This document shows, in pieces, positions 35,002 through 43,150 of a DNA stretch of 64,000 bases. Origin of the DNA: Alphaproteobacteria bacterium (GTDB lineage Bacteria; Pseudomonadota; Alphaproteobacteria; DSM-16000; Inquilinaceae). The stretch lies in assembly GCA_028277405.1 (NCBI GenBank), contig JANQGH010000098.1, positions 62,001 to 126,000 of the forward strand, given 5' to 3'. Under the pieces are notes generated by a model that did not search any database, had not been told where the DNA came from, and worked only from the letters and a program-made list of their open reading frames with translations. The position numbers and the translations under genes were made by a program. Positions within the stretch are counted from its first letter, which is position 1. Every line of letters starts with the position of its first letter.

Positions 35002-36831
35002 ATGGATCTGCTCAACAACGCAATCGTCTTTTGGGGCGTATTGATCCTTCTACTCGCCCTGATTTTGGTTTTGGTTGCGTCGAGATTGTTCCGGCGTGCT
35101 TCAAAGGAACTCGCCTATGTGAAGACAGGTCTGGGAGGCTCCAAAGTCGTCCTCGATGACGGTCGCCTCATTCTTCCCGTCTTCCACGAGATCATTCCGG
35201 TCAATCTTAAGACATTGAAACTGGTGGTTAGGCGCGCCGAAAACGAAGCGTTGATCACCCACGACAAGCTCAGGGCGGATGTCACCGTTGAGTTCTATGT
35301 TCGCGTACAGCGAAACAAGGAATCGATTGAGGTCGCCGCTCAGACACTGGGTGAGAGAACCAATGATCCGACCGCGCTGAAAGAGCTTGTCGAGGGCAAG
35401 TTCGTCGATGCATTGCGTGCCGTGGCGGCACAGATGACCCTGGAGGATCTGCACCTTCAACGTTCGGACTTCGTGCAGCGGGTCCAGGGTGTGGTGGCCG
35501 AAGACTTGCAGAAGAATGGTCTGGAGCTGGAATCGGCCTCTTTGACCGGTCTCGACCAGACCGACCAGAGCTTCTTCAACCCGGAAAACGCCTTCGATGC
35601 CGAGGGCTTGACCAAGCTTAAGCAACAGATCGAGGAAAAGCGCGAGCGTCGGTTCGTCATCGAGCAGGAAACCGAGGTCGCGATCAAGACCAAGGAGCTG
35701 GAGGCAACGGAGGAGAAGCTGAGCCTGGGTCAGCGCACGGAAGAGGCCAAGCTGAACCAGGAGCGCGAGATCGCCATCATGCAGGCCCAGCAGATGCGCG
35801 AGATCGCCGAGAAGCAGGCGGTGGCTGAACAGCTCGCCGAATCCGCCAAGATCGAGGCCAACCGCAACATCGAGGCGGCGCGCATCGTCCAGAAACGCGA
35901 CCTGGAGATCGAGGATCAGAAGTCCCAGATCGATATCGCCAAACAGTCGGAGGAACGGGTCGCCGCCGAGGCGTCGGCCGACCAGGCCAAGATCACGGCC
36001 AAGAAGGCGGTCGATACCACCCAGATCGAAAACGACAAGCAGGTCGAGCTGAGCCGACAGCTGTCCGACATCGCGATCGCCGAGCAGTCCAAGCAACTGT
36101 CGGTCGCCGAGGCCGAGGCGGCCCGCGTCGAGGCCGAGAAGGTCCGCGAAACCGAGCGTGTGGCGACGGCCAAGGCGGTCGAGGTTGCCGATCGGCACAA
36201 GCAGGTTGAACTGGTTCAGGCGCGTCAGGACGCCGAGACGAAGGCGGTCGCCATCACCGTGGCAGCGGAAGCTGAACGCCTGGCGGCCGACGAGCGGGCG
36301 GCGGCCCTGCGTGTCGAGGCCGAGGCGGACGCCGATGCCGAACGCATCCGCGCCGACGCCAAGTCGCGGACCTACGAGGTCGAGGCCGCCGGTCAGCAGG
36401 CGCTGAACGATGCGCGAAACGTGCTGTCCGAACTGGCGATCGGCTTTGAGGTGAAGATGAAGCTGGTGGAGAACCTGCCGGAAATCGTCGAGCAGATGGT
36501 CAAGCCGATGGAACAGATCGATTCCATCCGCATTGTCGACATGGCCGGCCTCGGTGGCGGCGCCGATGGCGCCAACGGCGAGGCCCATGCCGGCGCCGGC
36601 AACTTGGCCGACAATGCCATCAACGCCGCCTTGCGCTACCGCACCCACGCACCTGTGCTGGACCGGCTCTTGGCGGAGGTTGGTCTTAATGGCGACGGGG
36701 AGGGGCTCGGCGGTTTGCTAGAGGCCGCGACCAGCTTGTCGGCGGCCAAGGGCGGTGACGACACGAAGGCGCTGCCCACCGACAATAGCGGCGCGCCCAA
36801 ACCGGCTTCGGAGAGTAAGAGTGGCGCCTAA
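35002..36831 (+). CDS. yqiK: flotillin-like SPFH protein (YqiK type)
   Basis: Membrane-microdomain scaffold of 609 aa. An N-terminal hydrophobic helix (about residues 8-28) is followed by the SPFH/band-7 domain (to about 200), then a very long charged coiled coil rich in Glu, Ala and Lys (about 205-480), and a flexible Gly/Ala-rich tail. This is the YqiK layout. The ATG at 35002 has AAGGAAG 8 bp upstream; the ATG at 34984, overlapping the YqiJ stop, would add six residues. Flotillins gather signalling and transport proteins at the inner membrane. The third-position GC rises within the coiled coil relative to the start of the operon. Confidence 0.92.
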   Translation: MDLLNNAIVFWGVLILLLALILVLVASRLFRRASKELAYVKTGLGGSKVVLDDGRLILPVFHEIIPVNLKTLKLVVRRAENEALITHDKLRADVTVEFYVRVQRNKESIEVAAQTLGERTNDPTALKELVEGKFVDALRAVAAQMTLEDLHLQRSDFVQRVQGVVAEDLQKNGLELESASLTGLDQTDQSFFNPENAFDAEGLTKLKQQIEEKRERRFVIEQETEVAIKTKELEATEEKLSLGQRTEEAKLNQEREIAIMQAQQMREIAEKQAVAEQLAESAKIEANRNIEAARIVQKRDLEIEDQKSQIDIAKQSEERVAAEASADQAKITAKKAVDTTQIENDKQVELSRQLSDIAIAEQSKQLSVAEAEAARVEAEKVRETERVATAKAVEVADRHKQVELVQARQDAETKAVAITVAAEAERLAADERAAALRVEAEADADAERIRADAKSRTYEVEAAGQQALNDARNVLSELAIGFEVKMKLVENLPEIVEQMVKPMEQIDSIRIVDMAGLGGGADGANGEAHAGAGNLADNAINAALRYRTHAPVLDRLLAEVGLNGDGEGLGGLLEAATSLSAAKGGDDTKALPTDNSGAPKPASESKSGA

Positions 36832-36844
36832 GGCGCCGTCACAC

Positions 36845-36868
36845 GGCCGGGCTCGTTGGAGTCCGGCC
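36845..36868 (+). terminator. hairpin after the flotillin gene
   Basis: GGCCGGGCT and AGTCCGGCC pair over 9 bp with one G-T wobble around a 6-base loop, 13 bp after the flotillin stop. No T-tract follows, so it may be a weak terminator or only an mRNA-stabilising structure. Confidence 0.35.
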
Positions 36869-36899
36869 ACCACACAATTGGAAGGAAAGTATCGGGCTC

Positions 36900-37370
36900 A
36901 TGCGTAGCGGTAATGTGTCGTTGGTGCCTTGCACGAAGCTAGTCGCGGTTATCGCGGCCTTGATAGCCCTGTTCGCCGTGCCCGCGACGGCGCAATCCGC
37001 CGATCAGGACTTGGAGGCCGAGATCCTTGCAGCACTCGATGGCTGGTTCGGTGCGGTCGCAAGCGGCGATCCCGCCATGATCGCCGGCTATCTGGCGCCC
37101 GAATACCAGATCCAGCGGGCCAACGGTGACGGTTACGATCGTGAGTCCTACCTAACGAGCAACCTTCCCCTGATCGCTGACATCCCCGCCATCGAAGGGC
37201 TGGTCCTCACGGCAAACGGCGATCTGGTGGTGGCGCGCTATGTTCTCGACGTCGACGAAATCATCGATGGCGCGCAAGTGAACCCGTTTGCCCCTCGGCT
37301 GACGGTGCTTAGGCGCGACGGCGACGATTGGCTGATCGTCGCCCACGCCAATTTCAGCAACCCGAATTGA
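36900..37370 (+). CDS. secreted NTF2-like (DUF4440-type) protein
   Basis: A 156-aa protein with an N-terminal signal peptide (hydrophobic VAVIAALIALFAVPATAQS, cleavage near residue 31). The mature part follows the NTF2-like pattern: DLEAEILAALDGWFGAVASGDPAMIAGYLAPEYQIQ, then strands ending VLRRDGDDWLIVAHANFS. The GAAGGAAAG site lies about 11 bp before the ATG. Periplasmic location is inferred. No catalytic residues can be named. Confidence 0.75.
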   Translation: MRSGNVSLVPCTKLVAVIAALIALFAVPATAQSADQDLEAEILAALDGWFGAVASGDPAMIAGYLAPEYQIQRANGDGYDRESYLTSNLPLIADIPAIEGLVLTANGDLVVARYVLDVDEIIDGAQVNPFAPRLTVLRRDGDDWLIVAHANFSNPN

Positions 37371-37379
37371 GGACCGCTT

Positions 37380-38207
37380 CTAATCCGCCTGCGTCAGGTC
37401 GACGCCGAACCATTCTTCGCTGAGCGAGGTCAGGGTGCCGTCCGCGTGCATGCCCTCGACGATCTCGGCGATTTCGGCGGCGAACTCCGGGTCGCCCTTG
37501 TCGATGGCGATCGCCAGTGGCTCGTAGAACACCGGTTCGCCGACGATGCGGAACGGCAGGCCCTGGTCGATGGCTTCTTGCGCGGTCGGCAGGTTGGTCA
37601 GGACGGCATCCAACCGCACGCCGTCGCCAAGGCGCAGATCGTCGAACGGCAGGCCCTGGCCGGCATAGGTGCGGATTTCGCCGGGGTCGACCTGGTACTC
37701 GAAGGGCGGTGCGCCGACGGCGTCGATCACCAGCGTGTGGCGCAGATAGTCTTCATAGGTGCAGGCGGCGCATGAGCCGATGACGAGGCCCGACAGGTCG
37801 GCCGCCTGTTCAACGGTCGTATTGTCCTCGTGCACGATGAAGACGGCCGGCGTGTAGTAGTAGATGGCCGGGAAGTCCAGGACCTCGGCGCGGGCCGGCG
37901 TCGGCGTCATCGACCCGACGGCGATGTCCCACCGGTCGGCCCAGTTGCCGGCCACCTGCGCCTCCCAGGACGGCGTTACGATCTCCGCCTCCAGCCCCAT
38001 GCGGCCGGCGATGATCTCCAAGACGTCAACGTCGAACCCGTCGAACTCATTGTTCTCGTTCAAGAACGCCACCGGCGGAAAGCCGTCGGCCGACGCGCCG
38101 ACCAAAACGCCGGACGCCATGATCCGGTCCAGCGTCTCGCCCGCCAACGCGGTGCCCGACATCAAGGCCGCGGCGCCCAAGGAAACTCCGATGATCGTCA
38201 ACCGCAT
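37380..38207 (-). CDS. amino-acid ABC transporter substrate-binding protein (family 3)
   Basis: Periplasmic binding protein of 275 aa with a signal peptide ending near ALAG (about residue 23). The signature LNENNEFDGFDVDVLEIIAGRMG and IAVGSMTPTPARAEVLDF mark the family-3 lobe that grips the amino acid. A Cys pair in IGSCAACTYEDYL may form a disulfide. The ATG at 38207 has GGGAGG upstream. It is divergent from the permease gene over 179 bp and convergent with the NTF2-like gene. The ligand cannot be fixed. Confidence 0.92.
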   Translation of the reverse strand: MRLTIIGVSLGAAALMSGTALAGETLDRIMASGVLVGASADGFPPVAFLNENNEFDGFDVDVLEIIAGRMGLEAEIVTPSWEAQVAGNWADRWDIAVGSMTPTPARAEVLDFPAIYYYTPAVFIVHEDNTTVEQAADLSGLVIGSCAACTYEDYLRHTLVIDAVGAPPFEYQVDPGEIRTYAGQGLPFDDLRLGDGVRLDAVLTNLPTAQEAIDQGLPFRIVGEPVFYEPLAIAIDKGDPEFAAEIAEIVEGMHADGTLTSLSEEWFGVDLTQAD

Positions 38208-38386
38208 GTCACGCCCTCCCAATTCGCCTGTCTCTTAATGAGAATGCTGTCACCCTCGTGGTGCTGGCGGCATTTCACACCGCGGCTGACAGCCTGTCCA
38301 GACGCATGACGGATTTCTTGCGGCCTGCCAAAGGCCGGTGTTTGCTGGTGCCAGTCGCCACCGCTTATCGACCATGGTAGTCGCCC

Positions 38387-39391
38387 ATGTCAGAGATCCT
38401 CGCCCACAAATGGCTGCGCCGCTTTTTCGCTGTCGTGGTCCTGACCGCCCTTGTCATTTGGGCCGTCAATCTCGGTTCCCTGCTGGGGTTTGAAGGTACC
38501 AGCGCGACGTTGATCAGGATCGCCGGCGGGTTTGTCATTGCCGTGCTGCTGGTCATCAACGCGCTGGCCATCGGTCGGCTGCCGTTTCGCTATCAGGTGC
38601 CGGTGGTCTGGGCCGAGCTTCTGGTCCTGTTTTTCGGCTTCTTCGCCAGCTTCGACCTGTCCTACGACTTTATCGGCGACCGGCTGCCGTTTTTGCTTGG
38701 CCTACGGCTGAACAACGGTTTTTTCCAGGGTGCGGCGATGACCCTGTTCATCAGCCTGGTCAGCATTGCCTGCGCCAGCACCATCGCGCTGATCGCGGCC
38801 TATGCCCGCCTGTCATCCAGTGGCCTGGCCTTCGGCATCGCGACGTTCTACGTCTCGTTCTTTCGGGGCACACCGCTGCTATTGCAGGTGATGCTGATCT
38901 ATCTCGGCTTGCCGCAGATCGGCATCGTGCTCGACGCCATCCCCGCCGGCATCATCGCCTTGTCGCTGTGCTACGGCGCCTATCTGGCGGAGATCTTTCG
39001 CGCCGGCATCCTCAGCATCCCGCGTCAGCAGAGCGAAGGCGCGATGGCCCTCGGCCTGACGCCGTTCCAGACGCAACGGCTCGTCATCCTGCCGCAGGCG
39101 CTGCGCGTGATCGTGCCGCCGACCGGCAACATGTTCATCGCCATGCTGAAGGACTCCGCCCTGGTCTCCATCATGGGGGTTTGGGAGCTGACCTATCTGG
39201 CGCAGACCCACGGGCGAAGCGAGTTCAAATACATGGAAATGCTGATCGCGGCCGCCGTGATCTACTGGATCCTGTCCGGCATCTTCGAGATGGTGCAGTC
39301 GCGCATCGAGAAGCGTCTGGGCCGCAGCCACCAGGTTTCGACCGGCCGCGGGCCGACGCGCGGACAGGTCTGGATGGGCCGAACGGTCTGA
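38387..39391 (+). CDS. amino-acid ABC transporter permease (HisM/GlnP type) with extra N-terminal helices
   Basis: Inner-membrane permease of 334 aa. The core begins near residue 115 (NNGFFQGAAMTLFISLVSI) and includes YVSFFRGTPLLLQVMLIY and the EAA loop RQQSEGAMALGLTPFQTQR. About 110 N-terminal residues add three more hydrophobic segments, as in longer alphaproteobacterial permeases of this group. No ATPase gene lies beside it, so an unlinked or shared ATPase must be used. The 3' end is 1 bp from the convergent peptide-transporter ATPase gene. Confidence 0.92.
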   Translation: MSEILAHKWLRRFFAVVVLTALVIWAVNLGSLLGFEGTSATLIRIAGGFVIAVLLVINALAIGRLPFRYQVPVVWAELLVLFFGFFASFDLSYDFIGDRLPFLLGLRLNNGFFQGAAMTLFISLVSIACASTIALIAAYARLSSSGLAFGIATFYVSFFRGTPLLLQVMLIYLGLPQIGIVLDAIPAGIIALSLCYGAYLAEIFRAGILSIPRQQSEGAMALGLTPFQTQRLVILPQALRVIVPPTGNMFIAMLKDSALVSIMGVWELTYLAQTHGRSEFKYMEMLIAAAVIYWILSGIFEMVQSRIEKRLGRSHQVSTGRGPTRGQVWMGRTV

Positions 39392-39392
39392 C

Positions 39393-40211
39393 CTAGGAGC
39401 CCGTCCGCAAAGCCTCAAGCCTGTCGCCCGGCACGGCGGCCAACAGCCGCCTGGTGTAGTCGTGCGCGGGGTTTCGCAACACGGAGTCGGTCGGGCCGGT
39501 CTCGACCACCTCGCCGAAATACATCACGGCGACCTGATCGCAGATGTGGTTCACCACCGACAGGTCGTGGCTGATGAACAGATAGGTCAGCCCCAGCCGC
39601 TGCCGCAAATCGGCCAGCAGCTTCAGGATCTGCGCCTGGATCGAGACGTCCAAGGCCGAAACGGGCTCGTCCAGGATTAGAATGTCGGCCTCGGTGGCCA
39701 GGGCGCGGGCGATGCCGATGCGCTGGCATTGGCCGCCGGAAAACTCGTGCGCATGGCGGTGAATGAACTCCGGACGCAGGCCAACCAGATCCATCAAGGC
39801 CTCGACACGGACGCGCCGTTCGGCCGCCGCCATGCCGGTCAGGCCTATCAACGGCGCCTCGATCAATTGGCGAACGGTCTTGCGCGGGTTGAGGGATCCC
39901 AGCGGGTCTTGAAACACCATCTGAATGCGCTGGCGCGCCTGACGGTTGACCGCGCGGTCGCCGGCCCAGACGCGCTGTCCGTCGATGTCGATCGTGCCGG
40001 CACTGGCCCTGGTCAGCCCGACGAGCATGCGTGCGAGAGTAGACTTGCCACAGCCGGATTCACCGACGATGCCAAGCGAAACGCCGCGCGGCACGGAGAC
40101 GGAGACGTTCTTGACGGCTTCAAGCACCGGTGCCTTCTGCCACGGAAAGGCGCGGCGGCCGGGAAAGCGCTTGGTGACCGCCTTGGCCTCGATCAGCGGT
40201 GCCTCTGTCAT
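39393..40211 (-). CDS. oligopeptide/dipeptide ABC transporter ATP-binding protein (DppF/OppF type)
   Basis: ATPase subunit of 272 aa. Walker A GESGCGKSTLARM, Q-loop FQDPLGSLNPRKTV, signature FSGGQCQRIGIARAL, Walker B ILILDEPVSALDVSIQ and the switch region FISHDLSVVNHI are intact. The ATG overlaps the stop of the fused permease-ATPase gene (ATGA). It is last in the peptide importer operon. Longer open frame upstream of 40211 belongs to another gene's shadow. Confidence 0.93.
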   Translation of the reverse strand: MTEAPLIEAKAVTKRFPGRRAFPWQKAPVLEAVKNVSVSVPRGVSLGIVGESGCGKSTLARMLVGLTRASAGTIDIDGQRVWAGDRAVNRQARQRIQMVFQDPLGSLNPRKTVRQLIEAPLIGLTGMAAAERRVRVEALMDLVGLRPEFIHRHAHEFSGGQCQRIGIARALATEADILILDEPVSALDVSIQAQILKLLADLRQRLGLTYLFISHDLSVVNHICDQVAVMYFGEVVETGPTDSVLRNPAHDYTRRLLAAVPGDRLEALRTGS

Positions 40212-42148
40212 GAGGCCTCCGCCAGCGCGGCGCCCGGCGCATGGATACAGCGGGCCGCGTGCCGGTCGGACACCTGACGCAAGGCGATGGTTCCTTCGCG
40301 GCACGCCGCCTCCGCTTCTTCGCAGCGATCGGCAAAGGGGCAGCCGGGCGGCAACCGATCGACCGCCGGCGGCAAGCCGGGAATGGCCTCGATCTTCCGA
40401 TCGTCCGTCAGGCTGGGCACGCAATCGAGCAGGCGCCGCGTATAGGGGTGGCTGGGATTGCGGAACAGTTCGGCCGAGGGCGCCCGTTCCACGACCTCGC
40501 CGGCATACATGACCTGCACCCTGTCGCACAGGTCGGCGATCACCCCGAAATCGTGGCTGATGAACAGCAGAGCTGCGTCATGCTCCCGCCTCAACTCGTC
40601 CAGCAGCTCCAGCACCCGACGCTGGGTGGTCACATCCAACGCCGTGGTCGGCTCGTCAGCCACGATCAGATCCGGCCGGTTGGCGAGCGCCATGGCGATC
40701 ATGACCCGTTGCCGCTGGCCACCGGAGAGTTCGTGGGGATAGGCGTGGGCCTTTTCCGCCGGCGTCGGCAGCTTGACCATGTCCAACAGCCGCACGGCCT
40801 CGCGCCGCGCATCGGCCCAGCCCATGCCCTGATGGACAACCAGGGTTTCGGCGACTTGGAACCCAACCTTCAACACCGGGTGCAGCGCGGTCAGCGGGTC
40901 TTGAAAGATGTAGGCGATGCGAGAGCCGCGCAGTTGCTGTAACTCCTTTACCGGCAGGCGCGCGAGATCCATTGGTCCGCGCTGGCGATCGTTGAACCAG
41001 ATCGCCCCGTCGGTGATCACCCCGGGCGGTGACGCCACGAGGCCGAGAAGGCTGAGCGCCGTTACCGATTTGCCGGAGCCGGATTCGCCGACCACGCCCA
41101 GCGCCTCGCCGCGCCTGACCTCGAAGCTGACATCGTGCACCGCCTTCAGGGTCCGGCCGCCGACTTCGAAGAACGTCGAGAGGTTCCGGACCGACAGGAC
41201 AAGCCTTTCGTCCATCTCCGGCGTTCCAGGCGCGGGCGGCAGGCGGCGCTTGGTCGCGGCGGCCGGTCGGGTCAGCGCCCCGGATTTCAGCCGCGGGTCC
41301 AGCACGTCGCGCACGCCGTCGCCGACCAGGTTGATGCCGATGGCCAGCAGCAGGATGACCAGGCCGGGCAAGAGGGCGACCATCGGTGCCCGATGGATCA
41401 GGTCGCGCCCGTCGCCCAGCATGCTGCCCAAATCGGCGGTCGGCGGCTGGGCGCCGAGGCCGAGAAAGGAGAGGCCGGCGGTTTCCAGGATCATCCAGGA
41501 CAGGGTCGACGACATGGTGACGATCACGACCGGCAGCACGTTGGGCAGGATCTCGGTCAGGATGATGCGCGCGTCGGAAAACCCGCTCAGCCGTGCCGCG
41601 GCGACATAGTCCTGGTTCTTGATCGCCAGCGCCTGCCCCCGCACCGCCCGCGCAAAGAACGGGATGTTGACGACGGCGATGGCCATCAACGCGTTCAGCA
41701 GGCCGGGCCCCAACGCCGCCACGATCGCCAGCGCCAGCAACAGGTAGGGAAACGCCATCAGCGTATCGATCGTGCGCATCAGCACGGCATCGACCCAGCG
41801 GCCGTAGAATGCCGCGACGAGACCGATTGTCGAGCCGATAAGGGCCGCCGCCAGGGTAGCGGCCAGCCCGACGGCGATGCTGACCCGTGTGCCCCAGATA
41901 AGCCGCGACAGCAGATCGCGCCCCAAATGGTCGGTGCCTAGCCAGGCGCCCGGCGAGAACAGCGGCGTCAGCCGCTCCGACAGCGAGGTCGCATCGGGGT
42001 TGGCCAGCGGCAGGATCGGCGCGGCCAGGGCCAGTCCGCCCAGAACGGCCAGCAGGAAGAGGCCGATGACGGTCAGCGGATTGGCCACCAGACGCGACCA
42101 GGCGCTGCCAGATCGCGCTCGCCGTTCCGGCATGGCGGTTGCGGTCAT
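40208..42148 (-). CDS. fused ABC transporter permease (DppC-like) and ATP-binding protein (DppD-like)
   Basis: A single 646-aa protein. Residues about 1-285 are a DppC-type permease (GTDHLGRDLLSRLIWGTRVS, NIPFFARAVRGQ, the EAA-like AARLSGFSDARIILTEI, and DVLDPRLKSG as usual C-terminal end). After a short Pro/Lys linker (about 290-315), residues 316-646 are a DppD-type ATPase with GESGSGKSVTALSLLG, LSGGQRQRVMIAMAL, LIVADEPTTALDVTTQ and a C-terminal Cys pattern (GCPFADRCEEAEAAC with RCIH) that in relatives binds an Fe-S cluster. No stop interrupts the linker. The first ATG is at 42148, overlapping the DppB stop by 4 bp. Confidence 0.9.
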   Translation of the reverse strand: MTATAMPERRARSGSAWSRLVANPLTVIGLFLLAVLGGLALAAPILPLANPDATSLSERLTPLFSPGAWLGTDHLGRDLLSRLIWGTRVSIAVGLAATLAAALIGSTIGLVAAFYGRWVDAVLMRTIDTLMAFPYLLLALAIVAALGPGLLNALMAIAVVNIPFFARAVRGQALAIKNQDYVAAARLSGFSDARIILTEILPNVLPVVIVTMSSTLSWMILETAGLSFLGLGAQPPTADLGSMLGDGRDLIHRAPMVALLPGLVILLLAIGINLVGDGVRDVLDPRLKSGALTRPAAATKRRLPPAPGTPEMDERLVLSVRNLSTFFEVGGRTLKAVHDVSFEVRRGEALGVVGESGSGKSVTALSLLGLVASPPGVITDGAIWFNDRQRGPMDLARLPVKELQQLRGSRIAYIFQDPLTALHPVLKVGFQVAETLVVHQGMGWADARREAVRLLDMVKLPTPAEKAHAYPHELSGGQRQRVMIAMALANRPDLIVADEPTTALDVTTQRRVLELLDELRREHDAALLFISHDFGVIADLCDRVQVMYAGEVVERAPSAELFRNPSHPYTRRLLDCVPSLTDDRKIEAIPGLPPAVDRLPPGCPFADRCEEAEAACREGTIALRQVSDRHAARCIHAPGAALAEAS

Positions 42149-43095
42149 CGGTCCCGCACCCTGGGGTCGAGCATCGATTGGATGACGTCGGTCGCCAGAT
42201 TGATCAGCACGAAGGCGGTCGCGATCAGCATGACACCGCCCTGGACCAGGATGATGTCCCGCTGTGAGATGGCCCGCACCAACATCCGGCCGAGGCCCGG
42301 CCACTGGAATACTTCCTCGATGTAGACGGCACCGCCCAGCACGAACCCGGCCTGGATGCCGATGATCGGGACCAGGCTGCCGATCGCCGCGCGCACCGCA
42401 TGGCGCGAGATCACCAGCCGTTCCGGCAGGCCCTTGGCGCGGGCCGTGCGGACATAGTCCTGGCGCAGAACCTCCAGCATGTTGGCGCGGGTCAGGCGGG
42501 CGACGACGCCGGTCGCTACGACCGCCAGCGTGATGGCCGGCAGGGTCAGGTGCCAGATCAGATCGCCGACACCGCCGCCGCCGAACAGCGAATACATATC
42601 GCCGGTCGGGAACCAGCCCAGCTCGATCGAGAATAGAACGATGGCCATCATGCCGAGCCAGAAGGACGGCGTTGAAATACCGATCAGCACCAGGACGCTG
42701 ATGATCCGATCGGTCCAGCCATATTGCCGCACCGCAGACAGTGTGCCGGCGAGCAGGCCAAACACGGCGCACAGCACGAGGGCGGTGGCGGCAAGGATGA
42801 ATGTCGGAAAGATGCGCTCGCCCAACTCGTCCGCCACCGGCCGGTCAAGCGCGAAGGAGACGCCAAAATCGCCCTGCAGGACGCCGCCGAGCCAGGAGAG
42901 ATACTGAACCGGCAAGGGCCGGTCGAGGCCCAACGCCGCGTTCACGCGGGCGACATTCTCCGGTGTGGCGAAGGCGCCCAGGATCGCTGTCGCCGGGTCG
43001 CCCGGGATCAGCGAGATCACCAGAAAGACGATGATCGAAATGCCCAGCAGGACCGGGATCGCCTGCAACAGCCGGCGGACGATGTAGCCGAACAT
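42145..43095 (-). CDS. oligopeptide/dipeptide ABC transporter permease (DppB type)
   Basis: Inner-membrane subunit of 316 aa. The N-terminus MFGYIVRRLLQAIPVLLGIS, the IPGDPA motif and the EAA loop RQDYVRTARAKGLPERLVI are typical of DppB/OppB/GsiC. The C-terminal AVYIEEVFQWPGLG and DVIQSMLDPRVR fit the family. It pairs with the permease half of the fused protein to make the channel. Confidence 0.95.
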   Translation of the reverse strand: MFGYIVRRLLQAIPVLLGISIIVFLVISLIPGDPATAILGAFATPENVARVNAALGLDRPLPVQYLSWLGGVLQGDFGVSFALDRPVADELGERIFPTFILAATALVLCAVFGLLAGTLSAVRQYGWTDRIISVLVLIGISTPSFWLGMMAIVLFSIELGWFPTGDMYSLFGGGGVGDLIWHLTLPAITLAVVATGVVARLTRANMLEVLRQDYVRTARAKGLPERLVISRHAVRAAIGSLVPIIGIQAGFVLGGAVYIEEVFQWPGLGRMLVRAISQRDIILVQGGVMLIATAFVLINLATDVIQSMLDPRVRDR

Positions 43096-43150
43096 GGCCG
43101 AAACTGTCAGGCGGTCGGCCGGGACATGAGCGCTGTCCCGGCCTTGACCA

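Noticed and set aside
35101..36648. 515-codon open frame opposite the flotillin coiled coil
   Set aside because: Leu/Gly/Asp-rich repetition mirrors the coiled-coil codons of the real gene on the other strand.
42149..42772. Upstream extension of the fused permease-ATPase frame
   Set aside because: It runs inside the DppB gene out of frame; the first ATG after the DppB overlap is at 42148.
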